Part shown: positions 45,515 to 58,969 of the stretch, in pieces | Numbering within the stretch: the stretch's first letter is position 1 | Layout of the letters: each line of letters begins with the position of its first letter | Assembly (NCBI RefSeq): GCF_051020975.1 | Contig: NC_135035.1 | Location: forward strand, 4,588,001 to 4,652,000 | Source: Osmia lignaria lignaria | Taxonomy: Eukaryota > Arthropoda > Insecta > Hymenoptera > Megachilidae | Reading direction: 5' to 3' | DNA length: 64,000 nt | Translations under genes and position numbers: made by a program | Notes under the pieces: generated by a model | The model's database searches: none | What the model saw: the letters and a program-made list of their open reading frames with translations, nothing else | What the model was told of the DNA's origin: nothing

Positions 45515-46693
45515 GGGGCTGCTGCAATAAGGAGGCAGTTCCACTTTCGGGTAATTTGAGTAAATCAACAAAAACCAATTAAAAATTAGTGCTATTTCAA
45601 ACGTGCTCTAAAGAACGATGTCCAAAAGTGGCCAAAATTTGCCCATCATATAAATGTATGAAGTTAGTCTATCCTTATGTTTTTGGACTTGCTAATTGCG
45701 AATATGACACTTAAAATTGGCCAAAGCTTGGGGAACTTTGTGAAAATGCATTTTTCTTGCATAAAAATCTTGTTTTGGAGGAAGAGTTACCGTACAACAT
45801 TTTGGACACTCTTTTTGCTTTTGAAAGAGCGATAAGTCATTTTGATAGGTTTTTTCCGTAGATTACGAATATGAGAACAAAAGTGTTTCATTACATCACG
45901 TTTTTGATGTAAGTTTAAAAGAAAGTTTGAAAAGTGAAAAGTGTTTTTAACCGTTTATGAAGTAATGTAAATTATCTCACGAATCGATGATTTTATTGAA
46001 CAATTCGAACGAAAATTGCATGGCTTGAAGAGAAACACATGATGGAAACATGGATTTGACCTTGAGTGACCTTGTCAAAATCAGGTCGAGGTCATTAATG
46101 GTTTTTTTAAATGGAAACCCCTATTTTTTATTACATATTCCTGCAGCTTATCTCGAGAACTTTCTAAAACACTATAATAAAGTTACGTCTTATAGAGTAC
46201 TTTTCGAGTTATGAAGCTTGTAAAGGCAAGATTGATCACTGATCCGGCGAACTAAGGCAAGATCGGAAAATTTGTAATCTACGGAAAAAACCTATCAAAA
46301 TGACTTGACTGAACAAATTAAAAAAAAGGTTATATTTTATTACGATCATTACTATAATGGTTAATGTATTTAAAAATAATAATGTTCAAAGTTTATAATG
46401 TAGAATTATCTTCAAATAATTCACCCTCTGGATCGTCGCAATCGTCTGATGTGAAGTTTTCTGGTTTCAGTTTATTATTAAACCGTATCTCATTTTCCGC
46501 AACATATTTTTTTGCAAATTCTAACACGATTTTATATTTTGCAACTTTTAATGGTAAAATGTTTTTGAATGTTGGTTGAAAATTATTCATTTATCAATTC
46601 CGTTTTGTACCAAGTGAAAGATTACATTTTTCTAAATGAAATGGGATATATAACGAAAACTGTGGAAAGGTGGAGTTGCCTCCTTATTGCTGC
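45515..46693. mobile_element. TIR element inserted into family C (hAT-like?)
   Basis: The ends GCTGCAATAAGGAGGCAGTT and inverse of GCAGCAATAAGGAGGCAACT are inverted repeats. Flanks TTTTAAAT and CTTTAATT could be a decayed 8-bp duplication. Inside, a minus-strand frame (46393-46590) reads ILPLKVAKYKIVLEFAKKYV, then RFNNKLKPENFTSDDCDDPE and GELFEDNSTL with a stop. It looks like the acidic C-terminus of a transposon protein but is not assignable. A second, perfect inverted repeat is nested within (45834-46306). Confidence 0.6.
45834..46306. repeat. perfect 33-bp inverted repeat, 407-bp spacer
   Basis: AAGTCATTTTGATAGGTTTT ... to 45866 is matched exactly in inverse at 46274-46306. It probably bounds a further foldback insertion. 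Confidence 0.75.
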
Positions 46694-46810
46694 AAAGACT
46701 TTAATTACTTTTAATATTAATATCGTGAAAACTAAGATTTTAAGGATTCCTGCTTTTATTATATTGCCATTTATTCTAGATAAGCCCGATTTCATCGCGA
46801 GTGTAACCTA
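46694..46810 (+). repeat. family C, copy 3, right part
   Basis: TACTTTTAATATTAATATCG, AAACTAAGATTTTAAGGATT, then TAAGCCCGATTTCATCGCGA. Confidence 0.6.
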
Positions 46811-47919
46811 CGAAATTATTATAATATAATATTAATGTTTTTAAATTCCTTTCTTACGTTTCTTTCAACTGTTGATTACATTTTTGTGGTACTGATCATC
46901 AATGATTTCTGTGAGATACAACGTAAAGTTCAAAGTTGCATCAAATTCTACTAGTTATATTCTTATATCAAATTTCTATATTTTTTTAAATAATAGCTAC
47001 ATTGGGTACATTGGTGAAGGCAATGATGTCTCTAGAGATTGGGGGGACCAATGACAAAAGTCGAAAATCAGAAAATCTATTCTAATATAAATATAATGTA
47101 TATAACAGAAACATATTAGTATTTTGTAAGTATCTATGCATGGGGTCCGGGGCAGGTGCCCTATTTGCCACGTTGTTAGGGGTAGCCATAGAGAAAGGAT
47201 AAAACAAGATATCCACCATCTTTTGTAGACATTTCAATTCTAATTGGGGTCCTTTTCAACATAATGGTATATTTTGTCGAACGTATACAAAATTTTTAAT
47301 TTTGTAATGTAAAATTGATTAAGACTGATTCAATAATACTCAATGAATATGTTAAAGAAATGAAAAAGAGTTGAAAAGTTTTATAGTGTTTCCAGTATTT
47401 TGTTTGTTTTTTATACTTGTTCTTACTAAATCCTATTCCAACTATAATTTGTCCATGAATGAATAACTTTAATAACAGTTGCCAGAATTAAACATGGTGT
47501 ACAATAAATTCACAAATATGTAGAGCAAATGAAGAAAATTGGAACAATTGTAACAAGTGCGTTAAGCATTATAATTGATGAATTAAGAAAATGTGTGTCC
47601 TTCAAGCTGTTCACGCTTGGAAATCTAGTTTAAACACAGTAGTCTTGTAACAAAGTTTACCTTCCGTTATTATCACAAATGTTATGGTAATTATCGTAAG
47701 CGTGCAAATTCAATATTATTTTAAGAACAACTCAAAAAAGATTCAATTCGATTTAAAAAGAGCACATTAAATTTGTTAATATTGTAAATATTGACCTAGG
47801 ACAATATGACTATAATAAATATGCAATTTTCAATTGTTTATATCCGGAAAATAAAATTACAAATTGCAAAAAAGAATTTCAAGAAATTTCAATTTGATTT
47901 TATGTGAAGAACAGTGATT
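46811..47919. other. AT-rich stretch without gene
   Basis: Nothing assignable; a G-rich patch at 47140-47200 (GGGGTCCGGGGCAGG) is isolated. Confidence 0.4.
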
Positions 47920-48050
47920 GCAGGGGCCTAAGGGGAGATATAGTCGCGGGCCCTACTTTCCAGAAGGGTCCGTTTTAAACGTGAAGATCTTTCTTCTATT
48001 TACTATGTCAAAAGTTCTAAAGTCTAAAATACACTATAATTTTACAAATT
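47920..48050 (-). repeat. family A, inverted partial copy
   Basis: CAGGGGCCTAAGGGGAGATA, CCCTACTTTCCAGAAGGGTC and TTCTATTTACTATGTCAAAA are the reverse complement of 51750-51835. Confidence 0.6.
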
Positions 48051-48117
48051 TCGAACTCAATTACTGTTGCTAGAATATATCCTTCCATTTTCATTTTTAT
48101 TATATATTTAAATCATT

Positions 48118-48190
48118 ATTATATGATGATGATTTAATGTTTTTTCGTGATGACGACTTAATAATTTTTCATGATGATGATTTAATGATT
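48118..48190 (+). repeat. ATGATGATGATTTAAT tandem repeat
   Basis: Two to three imperfect ~32-bp units of GATGATGATTTAAT(G) TTTTT-CGTGAT. Confidence 0.6.
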
Positions 48191-49189
48191 CCAAATTTTG
48201 TAAATATTAAACCCAATTGTTATTGTAAAAATAAATCCTCTCTTTTCAAATTTTCTAAATCATTAAATCATTAAAATATATCTTTTCGATGATTGAGTTT
48301 TAATATTATATATTTGCAGACCATACATTTTCTTCACGATTAAATGTTATTGAATTTGATTTAGAATAAATTTCAATTTTTCAACTAACAATAACTTTAT
48401 CAACCAAGGGATCCTTTGAAGGTTTGGTAGGTGCTCAAGAAATTTCAATCCGGTCTTAAGTAGAGAATCTGCAGTTTTCAACTTACATATACGCTACTTT
48501 TGAAACCTCCTGTACATTTCTTTTCAAATCGAATTTAACATCACGCTCTGCATTTTAGTTTTAAGAAGGTACGTTGTTCATCTTTCATTAAATCATATAA
48601 ACCATAATCCTGATATTAGGTACTTGCATTAGCGGCGATAGAATTCTAATACAGTATTAAGTGTTTAAATTAATTGTGTGGCATTTCTTTGTTTTATTTG
48701 AAGATTTATTTAAAAAAAATCATGATAACCCCAATTATTGAAGTAATCATTATTAATATTTTTTTCAAATACATTGGCGATATTTAAATTTAAAACATCT
48801 ATTAATTTCCTATTAGGAAATTTTACACCTCGTAAAATTTACCTTACTTTAATGGTAACTTTGTATCAACTCATGATTCTTACATAAATGTGAAAAACAA
48901 ATGGATGAAATTAATGCTGTGCAAATTGATATTGATTTAATAATAGGTTTTTTCATTTGTAAGAGATTTTTATTATTCTTTAAGATTTCTTTGATGATTT
49001 CTTTCACAGTAGTGTGACATAAGTGTTCACTTTATCATATACTTCAAATAAATCATGCTTTCGGATAGAGATAATAAATAATACTATAATCAATTAGAAT
49101 TAGACTAGCATCTTACATTTGTACTGATTAAATCAGCTTATCAACAACCTACTTGACAGCGGATTCTTTATTACATATGTAGTATTCCA

Positions 49190-49630
49190 GCTTATCGTAT
49201 GTTGCATGTAAATGATGGTACACTCGCGATCAAATCAGGCTTCGTGGAAGAACGCTCCGGGAAAATGCTGATGTCCCAGATTCCCACCTTTCCCCGTAGT
49301 CGTCTCCGGGGAGAATGATATTCTCCTATATACAAGGTATCCGCGCTTAAGTGTGACAGTTGCGTTATTCCATAACTATTAATGATACGTAAAAATTGTT
49401 TGTATAGAAATTGCACAGTAAAATGGAATCTATGTTTTGGCGCGAACGAAATTTTTTTTATATTAGCTTAAAAAATATGGTGGTCAAGTTTTCTTTTTTA
49501 AATAGAACTATATATTTTTTTTTAGATGAATGTGATAGTGCTTTCCAAGATGAATTTATTAAGCTTTAATGTATATACCCGATTTTAACGTTTACAAATT
49601 TACTGAATGTCAGTGGAGACGTCTGGATTC
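49190..49630 (+). repeat. family E, copy 2
   Basis: CCCACCTTTCCCCGTAGTCG, CTCCGGGGAGAATGATATTC, CCATAACTATTAATGATACG, GATAGTGCTTTCCAAGATG and TTTATTAAGCTTTAATGTAT parallel the blocks at 36243-36780. Confidence 0.5.
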
Positions 49631-49699
49631 GAGTAGCAAGTAGTAAAAGCGGCCCTATTGTTGCGGTAAGTGTCCCATGGAGTGGAGGATGGTGTCATT

Positions 49700-49930
49700 C
49701 GCGTCATTCCATAATTATTAATGACACGAAAAATTGTTTGTATGGAGATTGCACGGTAAATGGGATCTATGTTTTGGCGTGAACAAGATTGGCGTTAAGA
49801 AACAAAACTTGAGCAACTTTGAACTAATAATGTAAAAAAATTTTCGTTCACGCCAAAACATAGATCCCATTTACCGTGCAATCTCCATACAAACAATTTT
49901 TCGTGTCATTAATAATTATGGAATGACGCG
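49700..49930. repeat. perfect 85-bp palindrome with 61-bp loop
   Basis: 49700-49784 (starts CGCGTCATTCCATAATTATT, ends TTTTGGCGTGAAC) is exactly inverted at 49846-49930. A diverged direct copy of the same module lies at 49360-49447. The right end is followed by CACCCTGTATG, i.e. a CAGGGTG-type terminus. Confidence 0.85.
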
Positions 49931-50204
49931 ACTGACTTAAGCGCGAACACCCTGTATGTTTATATGAAGGTACGTGGCAGGATAATTTGAATTTGTTAGG
50001 GGTTTAGTGGAGGGGGAGAGAGGGTTCGTCTCCCCGGACGCCTTCAGTTCGGGCCGTGGACCGTTAGGTGGCGATGAGATGAGTTCGAATATATAGAAGT
50101 TCCGAATCGCGGTATGATAGATGTCTGAGGCTGGGATCGTCTGTTGTCAGCCCCACTGACGAGTCAGACGATCCCGAGACGAAACGCCTTTTTCTCCCCT
50201 CTCC

Positions 50205-50395
50205 TACAAATTAGTATTTACTTTATTATTTATACTTTTCAGTTATGTACTAAATTTTATAATATTTAGTAATTCAAAATTTTATTATTTTTTTATAAAT
50301 TACTTTTAATATTAATATTGTCAAAATGAAGATTTTGAGCATTGTTGCTTATCCTGCGGAAACCTGATTTGACCTCGAATGTACAGAGAAGCAAG
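50205..50395 (+). repeat. family C, copy 4
   Basis: TACTTTTCAGTTATGTACTA, AATTTTATAATATTTAGTAA, TTAATATTAATATTGTCAAA, AAGATTTTGAGCATTG and ACCTGATTTGACCTCGAATG. Confidence 0.55.
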
Positions 50396-51489
50396 CATAC
50401 TATTAACCCTTTGGCAGAGTACGGTCATTGACTCCAGTCCTTCTACCGATACTTAACCCTCCGAAATCCGTTATTGAGTTCAATTAGACTCATCAAAAAG
50501 TTGCAAAAGGTGGCATTCACTATATTTTTGTGATTCTAAAATACGTGAATAATCACATACGAAATTTTTATAAATAAATTAGTATTCATTTTCTTTCATT
50601 TTCTTTGTTAATTCATAAAAACTCAATTATTCAATAAAATGCCTATTCTGATTCTTCTAATGAAATACGAAGTTTGTCGATCAAAATATTTTATAAAAAC
50701 TAGTAAAAAGGTGAGAAACAAAAAGCGGAATATAAAAGTTTTATCGTAAGTAGAATTGATATTAAATCTTTTTTACGACACAGAACTCTAGAAAGCTATT
50801 GAATTTAAAAAAGCAAAATATTTGATAACATTCTAATGTTTGATCGACGTGGTAAATGCAAGTTCACTGTTCACAAACAAAACGAAAGAACCGCGGTGGG
50901 AATTAATTACAAGTGTATTATCTACATTATCAATCAAATGTAAAAATATATTAATACGATGGTCGTTACGCAAGCCCACTATCTGAAGGAGAACGTAATT
51001 TCTCTGATCGTTTTGTGTTTGAAATTCTGGGTGATTATTACCTCTGTCAAGATCAACTATACGCACGGTGGATAAAAATAGTGCATTCAAAAGTAACTGT
51101 TCAGCAAGTAAGAAATTCGATGAAAATTGCTGCTTGTGGTGTAACAGTTTTTTCTCAGGACTATTTGAAGAAAGATTTTACAATAGCAACGATTTAAAAT
51201 CATTTATCAATAATTTATTTGCAGTTGGAAAAATAGATCACTGTTCTTATATAATAATTATAATACTTTCCAAATTTTTGTGTGTAAATTAAATGTTGCA
51301 TTTTTTGTGAGATATATTGAAATTGTAATTATTTCGAGTAATGATAATAAAATTATCAAGCGTTCAATTTTCTATCTTCCATTATTAATATAATAGCAAT
51401 CTTATTGAAAATAAAACATATTCTTTTTAATTATCAGAGTATGTATCTAATCTGCAATGTCAATTACTATTACGATCGAATTAAGATTT
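50396..51489. other. unassigned stretch with weak coding-like frames
   Basis: A TTAACCCTCCGAAATCCG end-like motif at 50455 suggests a TTAA transposon. The plus frame 51015-51197 (FEILGDYYLCQDQLYARWIK) and the minus frame 50833-51090 overlap; neither could be matched to a family. Confidence 0.35.
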
Positions 51490-51850
51490 ATGGGGCCATT
51501 GAAGCCCAATATGGGGCTATTGAATCTTCAAGGACCCTTTTGGTTGATAAACTTAGTTCAAAAGTTGAAATTTATTCTAAATGAAATTAAATACCATGTA
51601 ATTATAAAGTAAAAAAAGAATCTACAAATAAATAATATTACAGGATCAACTTTGAAAAATATATATCTTAATAATTTTGAAGCAATTTATTTTTATGCTT
51701 AGCGTAATTTCTAATTATTCCTAAAGGGTAATATTAAAAAACTGCCATTCCAAATTTTTTGACATAGTAAATAGAAGGCTTATAACGCGCTCCTGCTGGA
51801 AAGTAGGGTATAGAATTGTAGTCCCCCCTTAGACCCCCCTTGATTTCTGC
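51490..51850 (+). repeat. family A, longest copy
   Basis: TTGGTTGATAAACTTAGTTC, GAAATTTATTCTAAATGAAA, GACATAGTAAATAGAAGGCT, CTGGAAAGTAGGG and CCCCCCTTAGACCCCCCTTG define the family as seen here. Confidence 0.6.
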
Positions 51851-53360
51851 CTTAATGTTGCAGTTACAACATTACACAAATTTTTGCCAATAATGTTTGA
51901 TAATTATAACGTTTCAGATAAGTTTAACATTAATTAAAATGGAGAAGTAATAGTTATATTTATTATTTAAATAAATTTAGGAAAAAACTAGATGATTTGT
52001 AACAATTATAAAAATTCTAAATTGCAAATTTGTTAACATCGCAATAATTATGAATATTTAGCAGAATACAAAATCACAAACATTTCTGCAAATATTTTTG
52101 TAATTATATGTAAATAAAAGAATTTGCTTTCAGAAGTTCGATGAGTTTTTGAAAAATTGAACTTGCAATTGATATAAGCTTAACAAGTAAATTTAGAAAA
52201 CAAAGGAAAGTATAACGATTGTACGTTATTAGCATTATGGTAATTATGAATATTTAACAAAATGCAAAATTGCAAAAATTTCTATCAAGAATTTTAATAA
52301 AATAATATTAAGATATGAAATTTTTATATCGTACAGTTATTCAGAAAGGGTTTTTTCTTTCCGAATACAAATGTATATATGTATCTTCTGTTTTCCTAAT
52401 ATCAGATATCACGTCGAATAAAAATAAGGAAGTCGGTCCGAGTATCGATCTGGAAGGTGGCTGATTCCGATGGATGGAACTGATACACAATTATCATGAA
52501 GTTGCACAGTGCTGAAAACCATAGTAACTCAGAAAGAAGACGATTCTTATAAAATCAGTAGTAAATGGAAACTTTTTTCTTGTCTATAAATTATTACATA
52601 CTGTCTATTCAAATGAACATGTATTTAACTGTTTCACAAATACTTAAAAAAACATAAAGTTGCAATAACAAATGAGTTTGTAGATATGGAAATAATTCGA
52701 CACTAATTGTTTCCAAAATAATTTAATAATTCCACAAACCTTGGAATTATCTCCATTAAAAACGTTTTGTTTTTAAATGGAATTTTCTTATTATTATTTA
52801 GGTATGCAAAAATTTGTTTGGTTAAATAGATAAATAAATAAAAAATGATGTAAAATTTCAGCGTCTCGACACTATCATTAAAAACATATTAACAATTCTT
52901 TAATATCAACTTACACAGTATAATACAGTAATTTGCTGTAAAACTATAAAATTAATCATACATTAAATTTTTGCAAAAATAATAGTTTATAGTGGACAAT
53001 GAAAATTTCCACGTGTTGTTAACTTACGTATTAGAAAATTTTATTAGTTATTCAAAAATTGAAACTTTCACAGTCCATCATGACAACTGAAGACATTTTC
53101 TTCTTCATTTACTAAATTTTCAAAAAATTAATTAAGAATTTCACGTCCTTAAAATTACACTGCCTTTTAAACAAAGACGAAGAATTTGTTTAGTATTAAA
53201 ATGCGTCATGAAAATCGCGTTAACTCAACTTGATGGCTCTTTACTGGTTAACATGTTTAGCAACAGATACGTGTAGTTCGCGTAAAAAAAAAGAATTTAG
53301 ATTACGTTACCTTCTTTCGAAATATACGAATGTACGACCTTGTGCATATTGTATACTTAC
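51851..53360. other. AT-rich stretch without gene
   Basis: 52380-52530 is slightly GC-richer (GGAAGTCGGTCCGAGTATCG) but shows no frame or splice pair I can support. Confidence 0.4.
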
Positions 53361-53450
53361 AGACGTGTTAGAGGTTTATAGCGGAATCAGTTGAAGATCA
53401 AGTCTTGGTTAAGTGCGCGCGTCTGCAGCTAAACTTCAAAGGTGAACTTT
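53361..53450 (-). other. candidate 5' UTR exon of the SLC12 gene
   Basis: On the minus strand, GC-richer sequence with GACGCGCGCACTTAACC and CGCTATAAACCTCTAAC ends in a near-consensus donor, CACGTCT|GTAAGTATAC, at 53361. It stands out from the surrounding AT-rich DNA. The first coding exon at 28.7 kb needs an upstream non-coding exon on this strand, and no other gene is visible in between. The right boundary (transcription start) is a guess. If correct, the 5' intron is about 24 kb. Confidence 0.35.
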
Positions 53451-54492
53451 CGTACGAGAAACATGGTTTGATAAGAATTAATATTGCGACCCTCATTAAA
53501 TTGTCAAAATCATTCTATTTTTGTCTTTAATGTAATTACTCATCCTTTCGAATCGATTATTTTATTTTTAAAGAATGTAACATTGATTAAAATTGATTTT
53601 TGAATTTTAGTGAAACAAATATATCCCTTCATATGACTATGATGGGTTTTCTAATAACTGATAAGAGAGGCACTGATAACGCGTACTAAAACTAAAAGAA
53701 TAAATAACAATAGAGGGATCATCTAATTCTAAAAACTAGAACGGTTATATAAATTTTTTAATTTAATGATCCAAGTTAGGAATAACTAATGAAAGTTTAT
53801 ATTTGTTTTTGTATTGTTGCTGTCAGATTTTATAATAATAAAAAAATTTTAATTTTATTAAATTTGGAATGTTCAGAAAATTTTTTATTTTAAATAAAAA
53901 AAAATTCAAATCAAAATAAAGCATTTATTAAGATATATGTGTTACATTAATTGTTAATTTATGTATTAATAGATTTAAGAATTGATTGGATCCTTAAGGA
54001 TTGAAAAGTAAGATATCTATAGTTAAATATTTTCCTTTAACTTATTCTAATTTTTGAAATGGGTCATTCAAATTTTACTACTCAGTTAAATATATTTTTC
54101 TTCAGCATCCAGTAGGACCATCAATGATGAATCCGACATTTCCATATCATATGTAATCCTTCTGAATGATACAAAATTGTTCTTCTAATTTTTCTGGAAA
54201 TATAATGGAATGCAACACAGTTTTGCTTCTCTTGTAAAATTTAAAAAAGCTGAGATGACTCCTTTTCAAAATGACCAATTCAATTATTCTCTTTTGCACG
54301 CATATAAAATAGAAATTCTTTCCTCTAGAATTGTTTTCATTTTTAATAGGACCTCAAAAATTGCTTCAAAAATATTGATTCTTTTTTTTATATGTTTCGA
54401 AAGATATACATTTTAAGAATGTCTTTTTTAAGTATCAGCGTAAATTTTGGAAAATAAATTTTAAATGTAATTTTTCTCAAATTGGGACATTT

Positions 54493-54730
54493 TTTAACGT
54501 CATTGATGGAGGACCGTAGAGATAGTCCCGATTTTAATTTAATTTTGTATCTTATATTACTTCCATTTTCTAAATTTTACATTGTTTTTTTTTTTTAATT
54601 ATTCCCCCAATGTAGAAAACCTTTTTCGTTTAAAAATTATACATTTAACTTTAAGTTAGTCTTGTATATGAGTATTTCACAAGTTGGGCTCTGGGTTCAC
54701 CCAAACTCCGCTGTTCAAGGGTTATGGTAC
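54493..54730 (+). mobile_element. family D, copy 4
   Basis: TTTTAACGTCATTGATGGAGG, TTCTAAATTTTACATTG, AACCTTTTTCGTTTAAAAAT, CTGGGTTCACCCAAACTCC and the terminal GCTGTTCAAGGGTTA. Confidence 0.55.
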
Positions 54731-56729
54731 TTAAGGATGCAGTTGATATTTTATGTTCCTATTTATTATTTATAACATTATACTTAACTATGAAATCAAT
54801 CATTTCTGCTCCCAATTCAAAAGTTTCAAAAGCTATCACATCCTTTTAGTTCTAAATACCTCAATTAACATAATCAAGGTCACATTTTATACTAAAAACC
54901 AATCTCTTTTAATTTTATTTAATTATGTATACGTGAAAAGTTTATAAAATCTTTAACATATCTCTTTGAATGTCTGTCATTTTGTCATATTACCCCATAT
55001 ATTGTAATAGATATTCTTATGAAGTTTTTAAATGTTGTTAGTTTTTTAAAACTTTTTAAAAATATGTATTATTTATAATACTAAATAAGTAGTCGAAAAG
55101 AAGAACGAATTTGTAACCATAAGAAACACAGTGAAATGTAATTTCTTCCTAGTATTAAATTTATAAGTGCTGAAAAAAATTTGCAAAATTCAAGATCTTA
55201 AATTTTTCAATGAACGAATTATCTTATTCCTATGTTTGAATTGGTAATAAGTCAGTAATCATTCATATTCAAACCAGTAATTATTCCTAGTATAAGAATT
55301 TGTATCATGATTGATTATTCTTAAGAAGAATGGGAAAGAAAAATGATTCTTTTAAATGGAATTTAGTTTCAGCTTTATGAAAAATTTCTGTATGTAAGAA
55401 AAGTATGAAAAAGCAAATTATTCGTGCATTTCGAAGTTGCAATCTGCTATAATGTATTTTAGATACTAAAGACCAAGAGACATAAGTAGTTCGAATTAGC
55501 ATTGCAAATTTCTGTTATACTACGCTGCTATTACGTAAGTCGTATATCTTCGTTCGGAAAATGGTGATAAAAATGAATGATTGGAGCGGAAAGAAAGCTG
55601 TATTGACAATGAAATAATGAAAATTCAACAAATCTAACGAACTGTCCAAATAAACATTCTAAGCAAAAAGGAATCACAATAATACATATTTTCTTTCCAT
55701 ATATTTGTTAAAGCAAAACTGAAGTATTGAAAAAATAAGAAAAATTCTTATTTCAAATATAAAACATTTGAAACAGTACATTTACGCATTGTTTAAAATA
55801 AAAATGATTAAAAAATAATATTATTAACATTCGCTTTTTCTTCTTTTTTAAATTATTATTTTCATTTGATGCAGAAATATAGTTTGAAGGTTGAAAACCT
55901 TTTTTTTAATGTTTTTGAAATGTATTATTAACTTTTCGTTGCAATATGTTACAAATTTGTTATTTCTTGGTTTTTGTAATTACAAATTTTATTTTACATA
56001 ATTTTGCACAACTTCAATATTACATTACTTTTCTTCAAATAAATTTTTGAGATAGAAAAATATTCATTGTTATTCTAAAACTATATTTTTTAAAGTACAT
56101 TTCGAAAATTGAAATAAACAAAATTAGAAATGATGCACAGTGAAGTTTACTTTCATTTGAAAAAACTACAATGATACTTTGGAAGTTATACATAAATCGG
56201 TTACAACTACATTGTTAGAAATATATTGCATAAAATAATTTTTATTCACTTTTTTATGCCCACGAGGTTTATTCAAGATAAAAAGTTATGCCAAAAATAA
56301 TAGTCTGATCGAAAACAATGTATTATTTGAAATATATTTCATACATAACGAAATGTTTCATATTGCATTATTTTATAGTATAAATAGAAAAAAGAAAAAC
56401 AAATGTTCTTTCACGAAAACTGTAAGAAATCAGACATATTCGCAGCAGTGTATAATAAAAATATGTTTTCTAGAATTCATATTTACAACAAAGCTTTCTT
56501 TTCTTCTTATCTGTGAGCACCATATGAGCCTTTTTCGTACCAAGCACGTGGTTGACATTTAAATTTTTATACAATATTTTATAATTTTTGGATTAATTAA
56601 TTTGGCAAACGTGAGAAGGATTTAATTATCAAATTCAATATAAATTATTTTCTTTTTTATTCACATATATTTTTTTCATTATATTCAAATTTTGTCTATA
56701 ATGGGAAATATTCGTTAGTGTAACTAGGT
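54731..56729. other. AT-rich stretch without gene
   Basis: No gene, TIR or array recognised; open frames are short and Phe/Lys/Ile/Asn-rich as expected from composition. Confidence 0.45.
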
Positions 56730-57165
56730 GGGAACCAGAGTAAAAATCTGGTCCTCCTAAAAATTTTAACTGACCCTTTCCCAAAAATGTCGACACTACC
56801 ATTCTAAAATTTCAAAATCCCAGATTTCCTACATTTCAGTATTTTTAAATTTCAAAATTTCAGATTTCTTACACTCCTTGATTTTTAAATTTCAGAGTTC
56901 CAAACATCTGACATTGAGATCTTAAAATTCTAAAATTTCAATATACTAGAATTTCACAATTTATAAATTCTAAAATTCCGAAATTTCAAAATTAAAGAAT
57001 TTTAGTTTTCCCATATTTTAGAATTTTAAAATTACAAACTTTTTAAATATGGAAATATTTTAGAATCGTATAATTCTGAAATTCTAGGATTTCAATAATT
57101 TTTAAAATTTCAGACTTTCTAAATTACAGAATTCCAGAATTCCAGATTTCAGAGATAAAGGGTCT
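56730..57165 (-). repeat. family F copy 3 (inverted): flank plus degenerate AAATTTCAG array
   Basis: Here the flank (TTCCCAAAAATGTCGACACT, inverse of AGTGTCGACATTTTTGGGAA) precedes about 350 bp of degenerate AAAATTTCAGATTTC-like units. Confidence 0.6.
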
Positions 57166-58969
57166 ATGCTCAAGTATGGATTAATACAAATTTGCAAGTA
57201 TATGTATATTCGCAAATATTATCGCTATCAAAAGTTGAATTAATATTTTTCACTTCTCTTTGCGGCACTTCCTGCTTCAACAAAAATAACACGTAATAGT
57301 TTTTAAGAAAATCGTTTCAAATTACCATTGAACGTGTAGCAATACAATGCAGAATATTCCACCATGAAAATAAAAGGATTTCAATTTAAAGAACTTAAAA
57401 AGAAATTGTTCTTTTTTTAAAGTCACTTAAACGGAACACTTAATATGCAGCGGTTTTTGACGTCGATCGAAAATCGTGAAGGAACAGGTAGATATCATGC
57501 ACAAGGGTTAAAATTTCATCGATCGAAGAAATCGACCCAATTCCGTTCATATAGTCCGTTGAAAACAGAATCGATTAATCAATGAGGTTACAGTTATATT
57601 GATATATTATCTCAATCTATTATCAAACAGGCCATGAAATTTCACTCATGAGACAATGTTTCGTGAAACTGAACCAGTAGATGTAAACAAAACCTATTAT
57701 TATCAATTATAACGGTATTATTCAATAACAAGGTTTTTTTATAATGACTATAAGATCGAAAAGGGCCTTAATAGAGATCAAAATATCGTACGAGTATTAG
57801 CGTAATTAGGTAGATATAGAAATAAATATTTGTGACAAAATGTAATACAAAACATAAAAATGTAAATCTCTTATGGAAATTGCTATGAGTGGAAGGTGAA
57901 AATTTGTATTATGTAAAATTATAAAGAAAATTGTGTTAAAAGTAAGAAACAATGGATATTTGACATTTTAATTAGTAATAGACACTTTCTTAGAACTATT
58001 AAGAATTTAATTAAATTATTTAATTTAAGTATTAAATAAATAATATAAATTAAATAATAGTATAAAAAATACCTACTATAAATTAAAATTATTATATTTT
58101 TGTTAGACAACATTTCTAATTACTCCAATATACACGAGCAAATAAAAAATATTGCTATTGTTAGCTATTGCAGCCATATAAAAAAAAGTATTCATTCGAT
58201 TTTCACGGAGCGTGAAGAGAAGAAACCAAGAATGTCACAAAATATCTCTATTGAGAAAAATAAGTTTTAATATTTTAGTCCAAATACTATAAAAAAGTCA
58301 AGGTATATAAAATGAAACTTGTATTTTAATGAGGCAGCACAGAATTAATAATTAATAAAATAATCATCATTTTATAGTGATTTTAATTTCTTCTTAAAAT
58401 TGAAACACTGTATAATACTGAAATAATATAGGAAATGTCCACTTTGTTTGCATATTACTATGAAAAAATACTATTAGCATTTTGTTAATAGTCAGATGCT
58501 TTATTTCTTCTAGTACTTGTTACAATGTCTTGTAAGATTGCCAAGCCTTAAAATTGCACAATTTTCTGGGAACATGATATATAGTAAAAAGACCATGAAA
58601 TACAGTAAAAAAAAGAATAATATATACTTTTTTATAAATAAGAGTGTTCTGACCTGTTATGATTAATTCAAGAAAAAAAGAGGAAAAGAAGAGACAATAT
58701 TATTTTCAAACTAAAATCCAATTAAAAAAAGACACCCATCTCCTACTTTTTCAATGTATATTTTAGTGGTGACATTTCTTATTTTGTATTTTGTACACAC
58801 CAAATATCTGACCCATTCTTACGCACAACCCTTAGAATTTGATTATTTTTCTGATTTAACAGTTCAATAGTTCCATTTGTCACAAACAAAAGCTGCTATA
58901 AAATAAAAGTATCCCTAAAAATGGGATTTTCTCGTTACCCTTCACTATATCTAAAAAATTCTTTACACA
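57166..58969. other. AT-rich stretch without gene
   Basis: Nothing assignable. Around 57460-57560 several ATCGAT/CGATCG palindromes cluster. Confidence 0.4.

Noticed and set aside
50833..51292. piggyBac-type transposase near a TTAACCCTC motif
   Set aside because: Translations in both directions lack the DDD-region motifs I would expect; evidence too thin to name.
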